From contig JANCIK010000003.1 in NCBI GenBank assembly GCA_028532985.1, forward strand, positions 382,001-446,000: a stretch of DNA of 64,000 bases, read 5' to 3'. The notes under the pieces were generated by a model, which had not been told where the DNA came from, did not search any database, and saw only the letters and a program-made list of their open reading frames with translations. The DNA is from Stropharia rugosoannulata. Lineage: Eukaryota > Basidiomycota > Agaricomycetes > Agaricales > Strophariaceae. A program made the translations under genes and the position numbers. Shown piece by piece: positions 57,601 through 64,000 of this stretch. Every line of letters begins with the position of its first letter. The stretch's first letter is position 1.

Positions 57601-60452
57601 GCTCGCAACAAAGTAGAGGAGGCTAAAGCCAGCCAGTCAGAAAATCGATCGCAGAGCAGCGTCTTGCAATCTCTTACTCGTATGAAGATTGAAGGGTTCC
57701 ACGTAAGTCTGTGTATCAGGTACTTAAACGCATGCTTGAATATAACCCTAGGGACGACTTGGAAACCTCGGGACCATCCCAGAGAAATACGACATTGCTA
57801 TATCTACTGCTTGCGGAGCGAGTCTAAACAACATGGTTGTTGACAAGGTTCCTCAAGCTCAAGCATGCATTGAACATCTGCGCAAGAATAACGTTGGCCG
57901 TGCGTCGTTTGTTGTTTTAGAAAAACTTCCCAAGGCCAATGCCGATCGCGTCAACACACCCGAGAACGTTCCTCGTCTTTATGATCTTGTAAAGCCTGTC
58001 GACGCTAAATTCGCTCCTGCCTTTTTCAAGGCCATCGGGAATACTCTGGTTGCAAGTGACATGGATCAAGCTAATCGGATCGCGTTTGGCGCAAGGCGAT
58101 GGCGAGTAGTCACCCTTGACGGAGGTTTGATTGAAACGTCGGGAGCTATGTCTGGCGGTGGCAACTCTGTTTCCCGAGGAGCTATGAATGCCAAACAAGC
58201 AGCTCCTGCTGTCTCACCAGAAGTCATCAAGTCTTTGGAAAGGGATAACGAAGATGCGAATCAAAAGTTGCAGAAGGCAACCAATGACCTCTGCGAAGTT
58301 GAGACTGAACTAGAGCGTCTCAGGACTAGGGGGCCGGATATCGACCTTGAATTCCAAAAGCTTGGGATGGATATTGAAAATACAAAGATGCGGATCACGC
58401 AGGCCGAGAAGCGGGCCAAGGACTTGAAGTATGTTCCTCAAAATTGGGGCTTATCTAGTTTTGCTTATTATCTTTACCTGCAGCTCTCAGAATAAACCCA
58501 ACTCGGGAGACCTCGCTCGCATATCTGCTTTGGAGAAGGAGATTTCTGCTTCTGAGACTGCCCTGCACAAGCTACAGGGGAAAACCTCCCAAATTGAGCA
58601 AGATATCAAAGATCTGGAACAGAAGATCTTGGAGATCGGTGGCTCGAAGCTACTTACTCAGAAATCCAAAGTAGATGGTTTGCGATTGCACATCAAGCTT
58701 GCGAACGATACTATCACGAACGCAGAGGTAGCGAAGAACAAGGCTGAAAAAGACGCGCACAAATATGAGAAAAGTCTGGTCACTTGTCAAGCCGATTTGG
58801 AGGAAGCCGAGGCTGACCTTCTGGAGTTGGTGAAGACATTTGACGAACTCCAGTCATATGTGAATGACTTGCAAACTGAAGTCGACAACGCCCAGGCTGC
58901 TGCAGAAAACTCGAAAGACGAATTGGCGAAGCTTAAAGCAGGGTTGGACGAACAAGAAGAACTTATCGCCGATTTCAGGAAGAAGGAGGTATGTCGCCGA
59001 TCCCGAAATTCCATCCCTCTACTAAAGCATCGTGATAGGCCAAGATCAAACATGATTTGGCTGAAATCGAAAAGGAACTTACACTCAATTCTCGTATGCT
59101 TGACGAATATGATGAAAAACACTCGAAGCTTGTTTTGGAAGATGTCGAGTATGTTCGCTTTAGTTTACTTAAGATAACATTCTTAACAATCCGCTAGTGA
59201 TGACGAGGACGAAGAACAAGAACAAGATGAATCAGGTGCCGAAGTGGCAGCAGGAGAAGATAAGGAAACCGCTGGCCCAGTGGAAGACAATGAAGATGGG
59301 GATGCTCCTGTAAAGACAGAAGACGGCGTCAAATCGGAACCAGCAACAAAGGTCGGCCGTGGCCAGAAGAAACGCCAAAGCACTCCTTCTCATGAGCTGC
59401 GCACTTACCAAGCCGAAGAATTGAAAAGATGTAAACGTGACGAGCTCGTTGCGGATGTTGCATATCTTGACGGTCAGTTTTTCCTGTTGACAATTTGTAA
59501 TCCCTCTCTCATCTCATTCTGATCATATAGAGAAACTCAAAAATGCAAAGCCCGATCTCACAGTACTGAAGGAGTACAAACAAAGAGAACAAGAGTTCTT
59601 CAATCGGGCAAAGGACCTTGACGCCATAACCGCGGAGCGGGATGCACAGAAGGCGACGTACGATGGATTGAGGAAACAACGACTCGACGAGTTCATGGCA
59701 GGATTCAACTTGATATCCTTGAAGCTCAAGGAAATGTATCAGGTATTTTCATCTCTGGAGAACCTATCAAATTAGAGAACTCAGAATGTTGTTCTAGATG
59801 ATCACTCTAGGTGGAAATGCTGAATTAGAGTTGGTTGATAGCTTGGACCCATTCTCGGAAGGTATAATCTTCAGTGTTATGCCTCCCAAGAAAAGTTGGA
59901 AGAACATCTCGAACTTGTCGGGTGGTGAAAAGGTACGCACATCTCCACTCTGATTATTTCTTTCATTTATTTGTCTCTGTAGACGCTGAGCTCGCTTGCA
60001 TTGGTATTTGCCCTTCATGTTTTCAAGGTAACGTTACACAACCAAGACTTTAGAATACTACTCACATTAATTCACTTACTTTGTTACAGCCTACACCTCT
60101 GTATTTCATGGACGAGATTGATGCCGCTCTTGATTTCCGTAACGTTTCTATTGTCGCAAATTATATCAAAGACCGCACGAAGAATGCGCAGTTCATTATC
60201 ATCTCCCTTCGGTATGCCATCCCCAATTATGACACGAATTTCCCTGATTAACTTTCCTCAGCAATGACATGTTTGAGCTCAGTCATCGTCTCATTGGTAT
60301 TTATAAAACATCGAATGCTACTAGAAGTAGGATACCTTTCTTCTTCTTTTGTGCAGGACTAATGATTGTTTGCAGGTATCTCTATTGACAATCACGCTCT
60401 TGTAAAACCCATCCCCAAGCTGCCTCCTCCCAGCACTCAGGCTACTGAGTAG
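54642..60452 (+). CDS. SMC4: Condensin subunit SMC4
   Basis: A long multi-exon gene, about 20 exons, start ATG at 54642, stop TAG at 60450-60452. The first 325 residues are a disordered, basic/acidic, Ser/Lys-rich tail. Then comes the SMC head: [43 protein letters not shown] (Walker A, about 55790) and LDHNRFLILQGEVESIAQMKPKA (typical of SMC4). Coiled coils follow, with a hinge (MKIEGFHG..., about 57690-58200, including GGGNSVSRG). A second coiled coil ends at SGGEKTLSSLALVFALH (signature motif, about 59920-60020) and PTPLYFMDEIDAALDFRNV (Walker B and D-loop, about 60090-60150). It pairs with SMC2 in condensin for mitotic chromosome compaction. The stretch EDEEQEQDES at about 59200 is an acidic insert in the coiled coil. 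The model is clear although I did not verify every internal border. Confidence 0.96.
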
Positions 60453-60787
60453 ATATCTTTTTATTATATTCTCTGCTTTAGTTACACACACTCTCTCTTT
60501 TGTAATATGGTGTAATATGTCCTGTAGTCATATTTATGCGTTGTGTCAGCACCTGCATAATCTTAGACTTAGCTTATGTAGATAATTACATGTCCCTTTC
60601 TCTTCTTACACCCGCAATGACACCTCAGTAAGCATAATGAACTATCAATGATCTAGTAAGTACCGTAGCCCGCAGCCAATTTGCCTCAAATTTCGGCAGC
60701 AGCGGCAAGCACACATTTCGATGGCCAAATTGGGATTTGACCAATGCTGACAGCGTGACATCTCCTAGCTTTGAGCTACTTTCTTCT
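60453..60787. other. Intergenic, SMC4 / DUF726 gene
   Basis: 3' flank of SMC4 and promoter of the DUF726 gene. No other feature seen. Confidence 0.5.
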
Positions 60788-63700
60788 ATGCCCGTGTCTT
60801 CGTTTCCCCCACCGAAAGACATCTTTGACGATGATGACGACGGTTGGCAAGATATGCCCATTATCCGGGAGGATACTTCTGCAAGCGGACTGGACGAGGA
60901 AGACTTAAAGAAATACCACTATCAGAGTTCGGCAAAAGCGTCGACAGCCGCTAATGCCACGGGCAATCTCATAGATGTCGATGACTTTGGGAATGAATGG
61001 CGATCTAAACTGGATCAGAATGAGAGTGAATATACGCGCCTGCGGGTAAACGAGGAAGAAGATGTCGATGAAGTACACCTGCGCACGCGATATTTGTTCG
61101 ACGAGGACAAGGCCATGACACCATTGAGTCAGATGCAACAGACGAAGAACCTACTTACCGAGGCACAACGTATCGCTTACGTGGGGCTATGTGCACTTGC
61201 AAGTAGAGATATGGTTCAACAATATAGACTGGTGCAACGCAAAGAATTCAAGGCCTCAATTGCGAACATGGAACTTTGGGCTCTCAAGATAATGGGGCGA
61301 TTATACTATCATATGGAGCTCGAAACACAGGGTAAGCCAGCCAATCTATATGTCCATCAATGTTGACATTTTACTTGGACCTCTAATTAATACAGAACAA
61401 AAGATGATAGAAAGTTTGGCGGAACATGGCGTAATAGCGGATGATCTGGTTCCTGCTTTAATGACTACCCATACTGTTGCAAATCCTGAATACGACCCAG
61501 AAGAAGCGCGTAGGAAGGCCGAGTACGACGCAGATCAGTTGTTCGAAGACGATATTAGTGACGACGCCTCAATATCAGATCAGACCCTGGTGAACGACCC
61601 GTCTATCAGTTCGCCCGTGAGCGACGGCAATGAAACGCCTACACTGGCGCAAAAACGCTTACCTGAGGAAACTAAACTGGAAGCAAATTCTCAACAACTA
61701 TCTGATGAAGCTCCGCAGCGGAAACAGGTTCCGGTTACTAAGAAAGTACTTCAAGATACGTCTACCACTGCAATTCCTGGAGTATCGACGTCTCTGTCTT
61801 CTACGGATGAGAATGTTACTTTGGACATACGGTGGACCGTGCTCTGTGATTTATTCCTTGTCCTCATTGCCGATAGCGTATACGACGCCCGATCCAGAGT
61901 TCTCTTGGAACAAGTGGCATTAAAGTTGGGATTGGGTTGGCTTGATGTAGTCAAGTTCGAAAGTCGCATCACACAAGCTCTGGAGATACAAGAGGACGTT
62001 GAAACGCTCGAACAGGAATCCCTAGTAGAAGGAGCTAGGAAAGCCGGCAACAAAAGGAGGTATATGATGCTCGGTTTGGCCACCCTAGGTAAGTTAGTTC
62101 GATATCAATCGGAATGTGACTAAGTGCGGTCATACACGCTCAGGTGGAGGCTTAGTTATCGGTCTCTCTGCTGGTCTCCTTGCACCTGTTATTGGGCTCG
62201 GTATAGCAGGTGTCTTTTCGACGGTCGGAATCGGAGGAACAGCAGCATTTCTAGGCGGTACTGCTGGGGCAGCGGTAATCACTACAGGGGGTGTTCTCAC
62301 AGGCTCGGGTATTGCAGTCCGTGGTATGATTAATCGGACGCAACAAGTTCGAACTTTTGCTATACTGCCCCTTCACAACAACAAGCGCGTGAATTGCATT
62401 CTAACTGTTCCAGGGTACGTCCTTGCCTTAGTTATGCCGCTAGTTAAAATATTTATATTGTCTGTGGAAATAAAGATTTATGAATGGCATAAACGACGAC
62501 GTGCGATTACCGTTCAGCGTACTGGATCCGATCGTTGGCGATGTCTTCAGTGTCCTTTGGGAGCCAGAAATGATTCGGGAAACTGGTAGCGCACTGAAGA
62601 TTTTGACCGGGGAAGTTCTGTCACAAATTGGATTAACAGTCCTTCAAGCAACCGTGATGACTGGTCTAATGACTGCCTTGCAATGGCCTATCAGTATGTA
62701 CTTATTTTTAATGTTCCTGCTTATACTTAATCTGTTGTAGTTCTAACCAAACTAGGATATCTCATTGATAATCCTTGGGCCAATGCCCTCGATCGAGCCA
62801 AAGGAGCAGGACGCGTCCTCGCTGATGTACTAATTAAACGGCACCTGGGCGTCCGTCCTATCACTCTTATTGGATTTTCTCTTGGGGCACGCGTAATTTT
62901 CTACGCACTCCTTGAACTTGCGAAACAAAAGCAGTTCGGAATAGTTCAGGACGTCTTTCTATTAGGAGCGACGTTGACTGCTTCACAGAAAAACTGGTGC
63001 GAGACTCGCTCGGTGGTGTCTGGGCGTTACGTCAATGCGTATGCAAGGAATGACTGGGTCCTAAATTACCTCTTCAGAGCGTCTAGTGGTGCAGTCGGTA
63101 CTGTGGCAGGTCTAAGGCCGATCGAAGGAGTGCCCGGTCTAGAGAACATCGATGTCACTGACAAGATTGCGGGACATATGAGCTACCGTACTTTCATGCC
63201 GTTAATTCTAGATCAACTTGGTTTCCCTGTATTCTCCGATTATTTCGACGAACCAGAGGTAATAATTAGTATTCTCTCAGGAAGACTGTTAGCTAATTAT
63301 TATTATGCATAAAGGAACCAGACTTTACAGAAGACAGGATTGTTGTGAAAGAAGGGGAAGATAAGCAGAAACCCGGATGGTTCTCAAGCAAGAAACCGGA
63401 TTACGGCCCTCAAGAACATGTTCAGAGGCCACCATCGACATCGACTTCAGCCGGAGCTCACCAGGCACAGACAACTAAGGAAACAGATGATGATGATCTT
63501 CCTCCTCGTATGGACGCTTCCTCTACTAAAAAAGGAGATACTACCCCGACACCATCGCGTCCATCTACGCCACCTAATGATGCTCCGGAGGGATCATCGC
63601 AACTTCCATTGCATGCAGGTTTTGACTTGAGTGCAATAAAGAATGTTCTCCAAGAGGTTGAAAGGGAAAGTGGCAGAACAATTCCTGATGAAAAACCAGT

Positions 63701-64000
63701 TAGTCCTGCAAGATTGGCCCATGTTCCCATCGCCCCGCCTTCAACGCGATCGCAATCTACGCCCCCCGTACAGGTTTTGGAAACAATCAATCTTCCAAGG
63801 GCGTCCTCCTTAGATTATAATTTACCCACAGTGCATACGGATACCAGCGATAGTGCGTATCAGACGCATACATCTCAATCAACAATCCAGTCCAGTGCAA
63901 GCCCCTTCGCCGATCATCGAGTCGATGATACCCCATTTTCTTACTCAAGCAGGATCACCACACTACCCTCTTCCTCACCTAGCGATTCTTTTTCCGCGTG
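60788..64000 (+). CDS. DUF726 (TMCO4/Mil1-like) membrane-associated alpha/beta-hydrolase-fold protein, 3' end cut by window
   Basis: The first in-frame ATG after the promoter is at 60788 (MPVSSFPPPKDIFDDDDDGWQDMP). The gene continues through at least six exons and is still open at base 64000. An acidic N-terminal region leads to a helical block (LLTEAQRIAYVGLCALASRDMV), then a second helical region around LRWTVLCDLFLVLIADSVYDARSR. A glycine-rich hydrophobic hairpin follows (about 62140-62330: GGGLVIGLSAGLLAPVIGLG...GTAAFLGG). After it comes the lipase-like core with GFSLGARVIFYALLEL, whose G-x-S-x-G-like GFSLG suggests a serine nucleophile, then SGRYVNAYARNDWVL. The tail is Ser/Pro-rich and disordered. 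The yeast relative Mil1 binds the AP-1 adaptor at the Golgi. A catalytic role is inferred only. Confidence 0.88.

Noticed and set aside
1..64000. CRISPR arrays, bacterial operons or phage genes
   Set aside because: Introns throughout, no regularly spaced direct repeats, and all confident proteins are eukaryotic.

Overview
The window is nuclear DNA from a filamentous basidiomycete, most likely an agaricomycete. Almost every gene is broken by many short GT-AG introns (about 45-75 nt), genes lie close together on both strands, and the mobile DNA is of kinds typical of mushroom-forming fungi: a hAT element and a KDZ-type element with CxC5/CxC6-like cysteine clusters. Gene models below were rebuilt by hand from reading frame plus splice-site phase. 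Where I say a model is phase-checked, every listed exon join keeps frame.

Layout. 0-2.3 kb: a TPX2-domain protein. 3.0-7.3 kb: a complete 4,278-bp hAT transposon with near-perfect terminal inverted repeats, a perfect 8-bp target duplication and a 13-exon transposase gene. 7.5-14.1 kb: a very small CCHC-motif ORF, an enoyl-CoA hydratase, the mitochondrial protease/chaperone ATP23 and a Kre9/KNH-like GPI protein with a suspicious frame break. 14.1-18.9 kb: gene-poor. 18.9-20.6 kb: a mitochondrial-type glutaredoxin and DPM3. 22.8-24.7 kb: a KDZ-derived element lacking its catalytic half, apparently fused tail to tail with the 5' end of another gene.

25.7-37.3 kb: a Gfd2-family RNase H-fold protein (-), delta-COP (-), a METTL25-type methyltransferase (+, divergent from delta-COP), an aldo/keto reductase (-) and an unrecognised multi-exon protein (+). 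37.8-45.6 kb: an Nramp metal transporter, UTP14 of the small-subunit processome, and a convergent Tra2-like splicing factor. 46.0-52.8 kb: a NACHT STAND protein (fungal NLR-like), an OB-fold protein with possible shieldin-2 resemblance, thioredoxin and a C2H2 zinc-finger protein. 53.7-64 kb: NOP10, condensin SMC4 and a DUF726 (TMCO4/Mil1-like) protein that runs off the right edge.

There is no operon logic here; most genes are single-copy housekeeping genes (ribosome biogenesis: UTP14 and NOP10; secretory pathway: delta-COP and DPM3; chromosomes and spindle: SMC4 and the TPX2-domain protein; redox and mitochondria: glutaredoxin, thioredoxin, ATP23). The accessory material is the two mobile elements, the NACHT gene and the 51-residue ORF. 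No rRNA, CRISPR array or convincing tRNA was seen.
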